Origin: Deltaproteobacteria bacterium
Lineage (GTDB): Bacteria; Desulfobacterota; Binatia; UBA9968
Direction: 5' to 3'
NCBI GenBank assembly: GCA_016184235.1
Contig: JACPDC010000023.1
Location: 1 to 8,267, forward strand
Length of the DNA stretch: 8,267 nucleotides
This document shows, in pieces, positions 1-5,896 of the stretch. The notes beneath the pieces are model-generated. The model had not been told where the DNA came from, did no database searches, and saw only the letters and a program-made list of their open reading frames with translations. A program made the translations under genes and the position numbers. Position 1 is the stretch's first letter. Each line of letters opens with the position of its first letter.

Positions 1-313
1 TTACCCTGAGGGCCTTCTCGATGTCGATGTTGGTCACCGAGCCGAAAAGCTTTCCTTCCTCTCCGGCCTTCACCGCAATGGTCAAGGCAGCGCCGGCCAG
101 CTTCTCGCTCAGGGTCTCGGCTTGTTTCACGACCCGCTCTTTTTGGGAGGCAACGACCCGTTTCTGATGCTCGAAGCCCTTGAGGTTCTTCTTGTTGGCT
201 ACCAGGACCAGACCGCGCGGCAACAGATAGTTGCGCGCGTAACCGTCGCGCACCCGCACTACCTCTCCCATCTTGCCGACATTGGGAATATCCTCTTTCA
301 AGATCACTTCCAT
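1..313 (-). CDS. rplI: 50S ribosomal protein L9 (bL9), 3' end beyond the window
   Basis: This is a structural protein of the large ribosomal subunit; it binds 23S rRNA near the L1 stalk through its N-terminal domain. The 104 visible codons begin MEVILKEDIPNVGKMGEVV and carry the family's hallmark N-domain segment at residues 23-45 (DGYARNYLLPRG, then VANKKNLK). A long charged connecting helix follows at about 45-75, and then the start of the C-terminal domain (KLFGSVTN, 88-95). L9 is usually near 148 residues, so roughly 44 are missing past position 1; this is window truncation, not a broken gene. The ATG at 313 has an excellent Shine-Dalgarno (AGGAGGAG, 327-320) six bases upstream. It lies after the DUF2232 gene in the familiar rpsF-rpsR-DUF2232-rplI order. 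The spacer in front (314-411) is occupied by a repeat-like sequence. Confidence 0.97.
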   Translation of the reverse strand, partial: MEVILKEDIPNVGKMGEVVRVRDGYARNYLLPRGLVLVANKKNLKGFEHQKRVVASQKERVVKQAETLSEKLAGAALTIAVKAGEEGKLFGSVTNIDIEKALRV

Positions 314-331
314 GTCTTTCTCCTCCTAGAA

Positions 332-400
332 TCGTTACTCGTTACTCGTTATTGGTTACCCGTTAGCTCGATTAACGAATACACGAGTATACGGCGAACG
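332..400. repeat. Short tandem heptamer units in imperfect inverted arrangement
   Basis: The plus strand shows consecutive 7-base units on the pattern CGTTACT: 333-339 and 340-346 are identical, while 347-353, 354-360 and 361-367 are degenerate. After a centre near 366-372, the sequence 373-400 reads, on the minus strand, as units of the same kind (CGTTAAT, CGTGTATT, CGTATACT, CGTTCGC). The whole therefore forms a loose inverted repeat with an inner perfect stem CGTTA/TAACG (361-365 with 373-377). It fills the spacer between the DUF2232 stop codon and the rplI Shine-Dalgarno. The function is unknown; it could be a transcript-level structure or a dispersed intergenic repeat. A comparable element lies at 5098-5170. 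Confidence 0.55.
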
Positions 401-411
401 GTTATTGCCCG

Positions 412-1365
412 CTAAGAGGCCTGGCTCGGGTTCAAATCCTTTTTCTTCAGGCGGCGGAAGTCTCCCCAAAGATCGAACAGGCCGAGCCCCACCACGAAGA
501 GGGTAAAGAGCTGCTCGAATACGATGAGGATGTATGCCAGGCTGCGCAAAAAATAGGGAACGTTCTTGTGGTGAAAATAATAGGCGACAATCGCCAGGCC
601 CTGTAAAAAGTAAAAAACCGCGATCCCCAGGAAAGAGTTCAGCGCCAGGGCCTTGAGAACGCCCCCGACGGGCAGAAAAAGGGAAAAACCGGCCAGGATG
701 AAACACCAGACCAGCGGCTCGGGCGACTTCCATTCCCGGACATCCCCTGTGGAAACAAGGGAGGCGTGGTGACCGGGAAAGCGGCGGTAGAGAAAAAACA
801 GATTGATGAGAATAACCGTCACGAAGCCGACGAAGGCAAGGGCCGGCATAATGCGGAGCACGAGGTCGATGATTTGAGGCGCTCTTTCCCTGAGCAGCTC
901 CAGGCTCTCGCCGGAAAACCCCACCTTCTCGTAGACCTTGAGGGAAATTTCCAGATTCTCCCTGAGCGCCGCCCTCAAAACCCCCTGCATCAGGGACAGG
1001 GAGCCGAAAAAATAGACGAGGACCGCGAAGGCGGCGGCGAGCATGCCGCCGGCCGTCCCCGCCACCACCCCTTCAATGGACCAGCCCCGGCCAAACGAAA
1101 ACAAAAGCAAAAACACCATCAGCGCAAGGAGCGAATAGCCCAAGGCGAGCTCCTTACCGCCGAAAGACAGAAGGAGAAGACTGATCAGGAGCACCAGGGC
1201 AAGAGCGGGGCCTTTACCCCAGCGCAGGCCGAACGCCAGGGCCGGCTGGGGAACCAGAGGGATCATCAGCACGCCGACCATAGGGATGGCCACGCCGGAC
1301 AGGAAGAGCACGATTGTCGAGATCGCGGCAAGAAAAAAACTCTTAACGAAATCCAGCCGACGCAT
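412..1365 (-). CDS. DUF2232 family (YybS-like) multispanning membrane protein
   Basis: This 317-residue integral membrane protein has no assigned biochemical function. Hydrophobic segments are visible at about residues 8-35, 53-68, 72-91, 98-120, 166-193, 217-234, 238-265 and 272-298, which suggests around eight membrane spans. A charged, probably non-membrane stretch separates the two halves at about 130-165. The C-terminus ends in a short basic tail after GLFDLWGDFRR, a motif typical of DUF2232 proteins encoded beside ribosomal genes. Position supports the call: it lies 26 bases after rpsR and just before rplI, where DUF2232 members commonly occur in Deltaproteobacteria and Firmicutes. The overall fold recalls small-molecule transporter S components, but substrate and role cannot be read from the sequence. 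The ATG at 1365 has only a weak ribosome-binding site. Confidence 0.85.
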   Translation of the reverse strand: MRRLDFVKSFFLAAISTIVLFLSGVAIPMVGVLMIPLVPQPALAFGLRWGKGPALALVLLISLLLLSFGGKELALGYSLLALMVFLLLFSFGRGWSIEGVVAGTAGGMLAAAFAVLVYFFGSLSLMQGVLRAALRENLEISLKVYEKVGFSGESLELLRERAPQIIDLVLRIMPALAFVGFVTVILINLFFLYRRFPGHHASLVSTGDVREWKSPEPLVWCFILAGFSLFLPVGGVLKALALNSFLGIAVFYFLQGLAIVAYYFHHKNVPYFLRSLAYILIVFEQLFTLFVVGLGLFDLWGDFRRLKKKDLNPSQAS

Positions 1366-1391
1366 AGAGGTCTCTACCTACCAGGGCCAGC

Positions 1392-1688
1392 TTAGTTTCT
1401 GGCCGTGGAGAAAGGGAGAAGAGCAAGGCTGCGCGCCCTCTTGATCGCGGTCGTAAGCAGCCGCTGGTGGTGCGCGCAATTGCCGGTAATGCGACTGGGG
1501 GTGATTTTTCCTCTCTCGGTGACGAACCCGCCCAAGATCTTGGTATCCTTGTAGTCGATCTTGAGCGCCTTATCGGCGCAAAACCGACAGACCTTGCGCC
1601 GCATCATGAGCCGGCGGCGGCCCGGGCCTTTGTCCTCTTCCCCCCGTTCCCGGGTCATTCGCGAAGCTGGAGCCTTGTAATAAGCCAT
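1392..1688 (-). CDS. rpsR: 30S ribosomal protein S18 (bS18), zinc-ribbon form
   Basis: This is a small-subunit ribosomal protein that pairs with S6 on the platform of the 30S subunit. The 98-residue product has the core RKVCRFCADKALKIDYKD at 31-48, TERGKI at 57-62, RITGNCAHHQR at 66-76 and TTAIKRARSLALLPF at 79-93, all highly typical. C34-x2-C37 together with C71-x2-H74 suggests the zinc-binding form of S18, as opposed to the cysteine-free form many bacteria use under zinc limitation. The N-terminus is about 15-20 residues longer than the minimal family members and rich in charged residues. The ATG at 1688 has GAGGTG about ten bases upstream; a second in-frame ATG at codon 11 is possible but less well supported. 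It lies 21 bases after the ssb stop, consistent with an rpsF-ssb-rpsR operon. Confidence 0.97.
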   Translation of the reverse strand: MAYYKAPASRMTRERGEEDKGPGRRRLMMRRKVCRFCADKALKIDYKDTKILGGFVTERGKITPSRITGNCAHHQRLLTTAIKRARSLALLPFSTARN

Positions 1689-1709
1689 TTTTTAATTGCA
1701 CCTCGTTTG

Positions 1710-2078
1710 TTAGAGCGGGAGATCCTCCTCTTGCCCCGGAGCCGGAGCGCCTCCCAGATCGATAAATTGAACCGTCGTAGCCACCACCTCGTACTTAGTT
1801 CTCTTCTGCCCCTCCGGGGTCTCCCATCTCCTTTGGGTCAGTCGTCCGTCCACCAAGACCCGAGAAGTGCGACGGAGATGCTCCTTGGCGCGCTCTCCCA
1901 CGCGGCCAAAGACTACGATGTCTATGTAACAGACGTCCTCCTTGGTCTCGTCGTGGATCCTGTATTTATGGTGTACCGCGAGGGGGAATTCACAGACTGC
2001 CAATCCCGCGGGGGTGTACCGGAGCTCGGGATCGCGAGTCAGGTTTCCTAGAAGGATAACCTTGTTGTACTCCCCCAT
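1710..2078 (-). CDS. ssb: Single-stranded DNA-binding protein with very short tail
   Basis: SSB coats single-stranded DNA during replication, recombination and repair, and recruits partner proteins through its C-terminal tip. The 122-residue product has a complete OB fold at about residues 1-109, beginning MGEYNKVILLGNLTRDPELR, continuing with YIDIVVFG (51-58) and VLVDGRL (74-80), and closing with YEVVATTVQFIDL. The intrinsically disordered linker that is normally tens of residues long is reduced here to about seven residues (GAPAPGQ). The acidic tip reads EEDLPL where most bacteria have a DDDIPF-like ending, so the terminal phenylalanine is replaced by leucine. Its place between rpsF and rpsR is the standard one in Firmicutes and many other phyla. 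The ATG at 2078 fits the family start; the upstream GGAG is rather far away (about 12 bases). Confidence 0.95.
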   Translation of the reverse strand: MGEYNKVILLGNLTRDPELRYTPAGLAVCEFPLAVHHKYRIHDETKEDVCYIDIVVFGRVGERAKEHLRRTSRVLVDGRLTQRRWETPEGQKRTKYEVVATTVQFIDLGGAPAPGQEEDLPL

Positions 2079-2113
2079 CGGGCGTCTACTCTCCGAAGTT
2101 TAAAAAACAACGC

Positions 2114-2488
2114 CTACGGTTCTGGCTTCGCTAAATCCCCCTCGGAACTTTTCCTGCCTTCTTCGGATACCTGCGCCTGTCTCGGCCGCGCCGGCGCCTT
2201 CGCGTCCTCGTCCAAGCGCACCGTGAGGTAACGCAGTATGCCGTCGCTCAGCTTCAGATTGCGCTCGAGCTCCTCGACCGCGCGGGCGGAAGATTGATAC
2301 TGAACAAGAACGTAATACCCTTTGGCCTGTTTCTCGATACGATAGGCAAGATCCATCAATCCCCACTCGTCCACGCGGGAGACCGTCCCCTCCAGCCCTT
2401 CGATGATCTTCTTGAACCTATCGGTATACTCCTTTACCTTTCCTCCCTGGTCGGGATGAACGATAAAGATTGTTTCATAAGGAGTCAC
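2114..2488 (-). CDS. rpsF: 30S ribosomal protein S6 (bS6)
   Basis: S6 is a 30S platform protein that forms a heterodimer with S18, encoded two genes downstream. The 124-residue product opens with MTPYETIFIVHPDQ, has the family core WGLMDLAYRIEKQAKGYYVL at 42-61, and the second half-site ELERNLKLSDGILRYLTVRLDE at about 73-94. The last 30 residues are a charged, low-complexity tail of the kind often seen in S6. It starts with GTG at 2488, supported by AAAGGAAAG with its AGGA core eight bases upstream; there is no better ATG at the conserved N-terminus. In many bacteria the S6-S18 pair represses its own mRNA leader; I could not identify such a leader structure in the 66-base spacer, but that spacer does contain a promoter-like sequence. 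Confidence 0.97.
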   Translation of the reverse strand: MTPYETIFIVHPDQGGKVKEYTDRFKKIIEGLEGTVSRVDEWGLMDLAYRIEKQAKGYYVLVQYQSSARAVEELERNLKLSDGILRYLTVRLDEDAKAPARPRQAQVSEEGRKSSEGDLAKPEP

Positions 2489-2518
2489 GGTATCTTTCCT
2501 TTCCGTCGCAAAGCTTTA

Positions 2519-2547
2519 TTTTTATCACAGTATATCCTGCTTTACAA
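2519..2547 (-). promoter_or_regulatory. Possible sigma-70-like promoter ahead of rpsF-ssb-rpsR
   Basis: On the minus strand the hppA-rpsF spacer contains TTGTAA (2547-2542), a 17-base spacer, then TAAAAA (2524-2519). This gives an acceptable -35/-10 arrangement inside an AT-rich island that stands out in a GC-rich region. A TATACT hexamer also lies between the two but has no well-placed -35. If real, this promoter would let the rpsF operon be transcribed independently of hppA. It is a visual match only. Confidence 0.35.
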
Positions 2548-2554
2548 TTCGCCC

Positions 2555-4498
2555 CTAGACCAACAACGGGGCTATCACCAGGGAGACTATGGACATGAGT
2601 TTGATCAGGATATTCATGGACGGACCCGCCGTGTCTTTAAAGGGATCTCCTACGGTGTCTCCCACCACAGCCGCTTTGTGAGCCTCGGAACCCTTCTTCT
2701 CGCCTTCGATCTCCCCCTTCTCGATGGCCTTCTTGGCATTGTCCCAGGCTCCGCCAGCATTCGCCATCATCAGCGCCAACAGGACCCCGCTCACGGTGGC
2801 GCCGGCGAGCATGCCCCCGAGGCTTTCAGGACCCAGAAGAAAACCCACGGCGACCGGGGCAAACACGGCGAGCAGACCCGGGGCGATCATTTCCCTCAGC
2901 GCCGCCCGTGTCGATATGTCCACGCAGCTCGCGGCGTCGGGCCTGACCCCCTCGCGCCCTTCGAGCAACCCGGCGATCTCCCGAAACTGGCGGCGGATTT
3001 CATCGATCATGCTTCCCGCGGCCCGTCCGACCGCCGTCATGGTCATGGCGCCGATCATATACGGGATAATGGCGCCCACAAAGAGGCCGATGACAACCCT
3101 GGGGTCGGTGATGAGGATCTGCAAGGGCGAACCGCCCATCTCCAGGGACTTGGCATCGATCGCCGTGGTGTAAGCGGAGAAGAGCGCCAGCGCCGTGAGC
3201 GCCGCGGAGCCGATCGCAAAACCCTTCCCGATCGCCGCCGTGGTATTTCCCAGGGAATCCAGCCCGTCGGTGATCTTTCGCACGTCCGGCCCCAGACCGC
3301 ACATCTCGGAAATGCCGCCCGCGTTATCGGCGATGGGTCCGTAGGCGTCCACGCTCATGGTCATCCCCACAGTCGCCAGCATCCCCACTGCGGCGATCCC
3401 GATGCCATAGATTCCTGCCGCATAATACGAGACGAAAATCGCGACGCAGATGACCACGACCGGCAGCGCGCAGCTCTCGAGTCCGACTGCGAGCCCCTGG
3501 ATGATATTGGTAGCCGAACCCGTCTTGCTCGCGGCGACGATCCGGTAGACCGGCCGGGAAGAGGTATAGTACTCGGTGATAAAACCGATGATCATGCCGC
3601 CGAGCGAGCCTGCCAATACGGCCAGGAACACCGAAGTGTTGACGCTGCTGACGCGGGCCACGACGAGGGCGCCGACCAAAAACAGCAGCGTGGTGACGAT
3701 CGTCGCCGTCCGCAAGGCCGATTGGGGATCGATGTTCTTGACCACTCGCATGGAAAAAATGCCGATCACCGAAGCGATCAGACCGACCAAGGCAAGAAAG
3801 AGGGGAAAGGACATGAGCGCCGTCTTGGAGGCTATATCCGGGGTCGCGAAAAGCCGGGCCATATCTTCGGGCGGTAGAGTCGCACCGATGGCGATGACCG
3901 CGATCATGGATCCGACATAGGATTCGAAAAGATCCGCCCCCATCCCGGCCACGTCGCCGACGTTGTCCCCCACGTTGTCCGCGATAACGCCCGGGTTCCG
4001 CGGATCGTCCTCAGGAATCCCCGCCTCGACCTTACCCACCAGATCCGAGCCTACGTCGGCGGCCTTGGTGTAGATACCGCCGCCGACCCTTGCGAAGAGA
4101 GCGATCGAGCTTGCTCCCATGGCAAAGCCGTTGATGTACTGCGCTGTCTCGGGATCGCCGTAGAGCAAATAGAAAACCCCGACCCCGACAAGACCGAGGC
4201 TGGCAACGGCAAGTCCCATGACCGAACCGCCATTGAAGGCGATGAGTAGCGCCGCCCCCTGCCCGTTGGCCCGCGCCGACTCGGTGGTCCGAACATTGGC
4301 CTGGGTCGCCGTCTTCATACCGAAAAATCCCGCCAGGGCGGAGAAGACGGCCCCGCTGAGAAAGGCCGCGGCCGTCTGCGCCCCTAGTTGCCACGCCAAA
4401 AGCGCCGCCACGACGACGACAAAGACCGATAGGATCTGGTATTCCCTCTTCAAAAAGGCCATCGCCCCATCGTAGATGGAGGCGGCCACAGACTGCAT
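2555..4498 (-). CDS. hppA: Membrane-bound ion-pumping pyrophosphatase, K+-dependent type, N-terminus short
   Basis: This multispanning enzyme couples hydrolysis of pyrophosphate to ion pumping across the cytoplasmic membrane. The 647 residues contain the PPi/Mg-binding signatures: GGGIYTKAADVGSDLVGKVE (139-158), EDDPRNPG (163-170), DNVGDNVGDVAGMGADLFES (174-193), DNAGGISEM (391-399) and GDTVGDPFKDTAGPSMN (613-629). The segment GNTTAAIGKG (417-426) has Ala421 and Gly424, where K+-independent enzymes have Lys and Thr; this points to the K+-dependent subfamily. Glu192 in LFESYVGS is the gate arrangement shared by Na+-pumping and K+-dependent H+-pumping members, so the ion may be Na+, H+ or both. 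The family normally has another 30-40 residues including a first helix before this point. Here an in-frame stop lies about 13 codons upstream and pth ends 23 bases away. The ATG at 4498 has no properly spaced Shine-Dalgarno; GTG at 4489 has GAGG nine bases upstream. Confidence 0.93.
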   Translation of the reverse strand: MQSVAASIYDGAMAFLKREYQILSVFVVVVAALLAWQLGAQTAAAFLSGAVFSALAGFFGMKTATQANVRTTESARANGQGAALLIAFNGGSVMGLAVASLGLVGVGVFYLLYGDPETAQYINGFAMGASSIALFARVGGGIYTKAADVGSDLVGKVEAGIPEDDPRNPGVIADNVGDNVGDVAGMGADLFESYVGSMIAVIAIGATLPPEDMARLFATPDIASKTALMSFPLFLALVGLIASVIGIFSMRVVKNIDPQSALRTATIVTTLLFLVGALVVARVSSVNTSVFLAVLAGSLGGMIIGFITEYYTSSRPVYRIVAASKTGSATNIIQGLAVGLESCALPVVVICVAIFVSYYAAGIYGIGIAAVGMLATVGMTMSVDAYGPIADNAGGISEMCGLGPDVRKITDGLDSLGNTTAAIGKGFAIGSAALTALALFSAYTTAIDAKSLEMGGSPLQILITDPRVVIGLFVGAIIPYMIGAMTMTAVGRAAGSMIDEIRRQFREIAGLLEGREGVRPDAASCVDISTRAALREMIAPGLLAVFAPVAVGFLLGPESLGGMLAGATVSGVLLALMMANAGGAWDNAKKAIEKGEIEGEKKGSEAHKAAVVGDTVGDPFKDTAGPSMNILIKLMSIVSLVIAPLLV

Positions 4499-4504
4499 CC
4501 TCGC

Positions 4505-4519
4505 GTTCCCGGCGGGAAC
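4505..4519. repeat. 15-base palindrome in the pth-hppA junction
   Basis: The 23-base gap between the pth stop and the hppA start contains, on the minus strand, GTTCCCGCCGGGAAC. These are seven-base perfect inverted arms around one central base. It could fold as a small hairpin (five pairs, five-base loop) next to the hppA start, or be an operator-like site, or be a chance palindrome. No T-tract follows, so it is not a standard intrinsic terminator. Confidence 0.4.
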
Positions 4520-4521
4520 CC

Positions 4522-5088
4522 CTATTCCACCCGATTAAATTTTTCCATAGCCCGTTGAGACCCTTCCTCTAAGAGGCATCCAACAGCCTCCGCCGCCCGG
4601 GAAAGAAGCTGATCCAATCGGGTCCTCTCCTCGCGAGAGAACGGCTGCAGCACGTAATCCGTCGGATCGATGCCGGTGGGCGGGCGGCCGATACCGACGC
4701 GCACCCGAAAAAAGCCTTCTTCGCCTAACGCCTCCAGCATCGACGCCATCCCTCGATGCCCTCCGGCCCCGCCCCTGGGGCGTATCCGAATGCGACCGAA
4801 AGGCAGGTCGAGATCGTCGTGGATGACGATGAGATCCTTGGCGGTGAACGGAAAGAGCCGGAGGAGCTGTCTCGCGGCCTCACCGCTATGGTTCATGAAG
4901 GTCTGTGGCTTGACCAGAAGAACTCTCTCCCCGTTGGTCTGCCACTCGCCGATCAGAGAGTCCTGTTTTTTCCGCTTGACCGTGACGCGATTTTCCGACG
5001 CGATCCGGTCCACGACCAGAAAACCCAGGTTGTGTCTGGTCTGCGCGTACTTCTTGCCTGGGTTCCCCAGACCGACAACAACCTTCAC
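4522..5088 (-). CDS. pth: Peptidyl-tRNA hydrolase
   Basis: This cytosolic esterase cleaves peptidyl-tRNA that has dropped off the ribosome, releasing reusable tRNA. The 188-residue product is full length for the family. Counting from a GTG start at 5088, visible signatures are VVVGLGNPGKKY (3-14, Asn9), the catalytic histidine at His19 in TRHNLGF, KPQTFMNHSGEA (60-71, Asn66) and HDDLDLPFG (90-98, Asp91). At GGAGGHRGM (106-114) the position equal to E. coli Asn114 is Arg112 instead of the usual asparagine. The reading frame stays open far upstream, but those residues overlap rplY in another frame and show no family similarity; the conserved N-terminus fixes the GTG as start, although no good Shine-Dalgarno precedes it. 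It follows rplY (ctc), a widely conserved pairing. Confidence 0.96.
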   Translation of the reverse strand: MKVVVGLGNPGKKYAQTRHNLGFLVVDRIASENRVTVKRKKQDSLIGEWQTNGERVLLVKPQTFMNHSGEAARQLLRLFPFTAKDLIVIHDDLDLPFGRIRIRPRGGAGGHRGMASMLEALGEEGFFRVRVGIGRPPTGIDPTDYVLQPFSREERTRLDQLLSRAAEAVGCLLEEGSQRAMEKFNRVE

Positions 5089-5097
5089 TGCTGAATC

Positions 5098-5170
5098 GTC
5101 GTTCGTGTTCGCTGTTCGTGTTCGCCCCCGCCTCCGCCCCGACGAGCACGAGGAACGAGCACGAGCACGG
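5098..5170. repeat. Hexamer-based tandem units forming an imperfect inverted repeat
   Basis: The rplY-pth spacer holds a perfect direct repeat of 12 bases, GTTCGTGTTCGC, at 5101-5112 and 5114-5125 on the plus strand. Beyond a C-rich centre (about 5126-5140) comes CGAGCACGAGGAACGAGCAC from 5143. This matches the reverse complement of the first arm: 5102-5124 against 5143-5165 agree at 17 of 23 positions, and most differences are T for C, which would be tolerated as G-U pairs in plus-strand RNA. The element ends about ten bases before the pth GTG and may explain the lack of a ribosome-binding site there. Its function is unknown. Compare the element at 332-400. Confidence 0.6.
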
Positions 5171-5183
5171 TTGACCAGACAGA

Positions 5184-5852
5184 CTAGGCCTTGGAACCCT
5201 CTTCTTCTTTCTTCTCCTCGGGGGCGGGCGCAGCAGCCTCGGCACCCTCGACAGCAACCGGGGCGACCTCCGCCGCAGCGGGCGCTTCCTCCACCGTCGG
5301 AGGCACGACCGTCACCAGGGTGAGGTTCGACTCGTAGACCGCCGTGACTCCCTCCGGAATCGACAAATCCTTTACGTGAAGCGAGTCGCCGATGTCCAGA
5401 GAGGAAACCTCGACGTCGAAGTACTCCGGGATATCCATCGGCAGGCACTCGACCTCGATCTCGCGCACGACCGGCTGGAGGATGCCTCCTCGAACCACGC
5501 CCTCCGCCTTGCCGACGAAATGCAGCGGCACCTTGACCCGGATCCTGGCGCTGAGATCCACCTCGTAAAAATCCGCATGGACGACCTCGCCGGTCACGGG
5601 ATGAAACTGCATCTCCTTGACCAGGGCGACGCGCTCCGCCAGCAGAGGAGACGACGACTTGATGCGAATCAGATGCGAGCCCTCGAGACCCGCAACGCGG
5701 CTGAGAAAATCCCTCCTGTCGAGTTCCAGAGGAACGGACCCGGCCTTCGGACCGTAAAAAATCCCCGGCAGCTTGCCCTCGCGGCGGAGCTGCTTCGCCT
5801 TTCCCTTGGCGCCCGCCTCACGCGGCTCGATTTGAATTTCGATGGTTTCCAA
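5184..5852 (-). CDS. rplY: 50S ribosomal protein L25, general stress protein Ctc form
   Basis: L25 binds 5S rRNA in the large subunit. The 222-residue product is the long two-domain Ctc/TL5 form, not the short E. coli form. The N-terminal 5S-binding domain has GKAKQLRREGKLPGIFYG at 17-34 and HADFYEVDL at 92-100. The C-terminal beta domain follows (about 101-187, including GGILQPVVREIEVECLPMDI at 122-141). The last 35 residues are an Ala/Pro/Glu-rich acidic tail ending in EEKKEEEGSKA. The start is TTG at 5852, decided by the match to the family N-terminus and a strong AGGAGGTG upstream. It lies 44 bases after prs and before pth, the conserved prs-ctc-pth order. Confidence 0.96.
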   Translation of the reverse strand: METIEIQIEPREAGAKGKAKQLRREGKLPGIFYGPKAGSVPLELDRRDFLSRVAGLEGSHLIRIKSSSPLLAERVALVKEMQFHPVTGEVVHADFYEVDLSARIRVKVPLHFVGKAEGVVRGGILQPVVREIEVECLPMDIPEYFDVEVSSLDIGDSLHVKDLSIPEGVTAVYESNLTLVTVVPPTVEEAPAAAEVAPVAVEGAEAAAPAPEEKKEEEGSKA

Positions 5853-5859
5853 AGCAATA

Positions 5860-5867
5860 CACCTCCT
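5860..5867 (-). promoter_or_regulatory. Strong Shine-Dalgarno that sets the rplY TTG start
   Basis: The minus strand reads AGGAGGTG here, with nine bases between the AGGAGG core and the TTG at 5852. No in-frame ATG lies near the conserved L25 N-terminus, so this site is the main reason to accept the TTG. Confidence 0.8.
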
Positions 5868-5896
5868 GCTTATACAATATCTGAACCGGAATAATA

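Noticed and set aside
332..400. CRISPR array interpretation of the short repeats
   Set aside because: The units are only 7-8 bases, contiguous without spacers, and arranged as inverted arms. No cas genes are present.
122..415. A 97-codon plus-strand frame opposite rplI and the spacer
   Set aside because: It is antisense to the strongly conserved L9 N-terminus, has no ribosome-binding site of note, and runs through the repeat-like spacer.
766..1395. A 209-codon plus-strand frame opposite the DUF2232 gene
   Set aside because: The product is a low-complexity Lys/Glu/Gln/His string, which is what the reverse complement of a Leu/Phe/Val-rich membrane protein yields.
2294..3877. A 527-codon open frame on the plus strand opposite hppA and rpsF
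   Set aside because: It is a shadow of GC-rich codon bias in hppA. The translation is a low-complexity His/Arg/Asp-rich string with no recognisable domain, and hppA on the other strand is certain.
5089..5448. A long N-terminal extension of pth in the same frame
   Set aside because: The extension overlaps the 3' part of rplY in another frame, has arginine/glycine-rich composition, and lacks similarity to Pth. The conserved N-terminus begins at the GTG at 5088.
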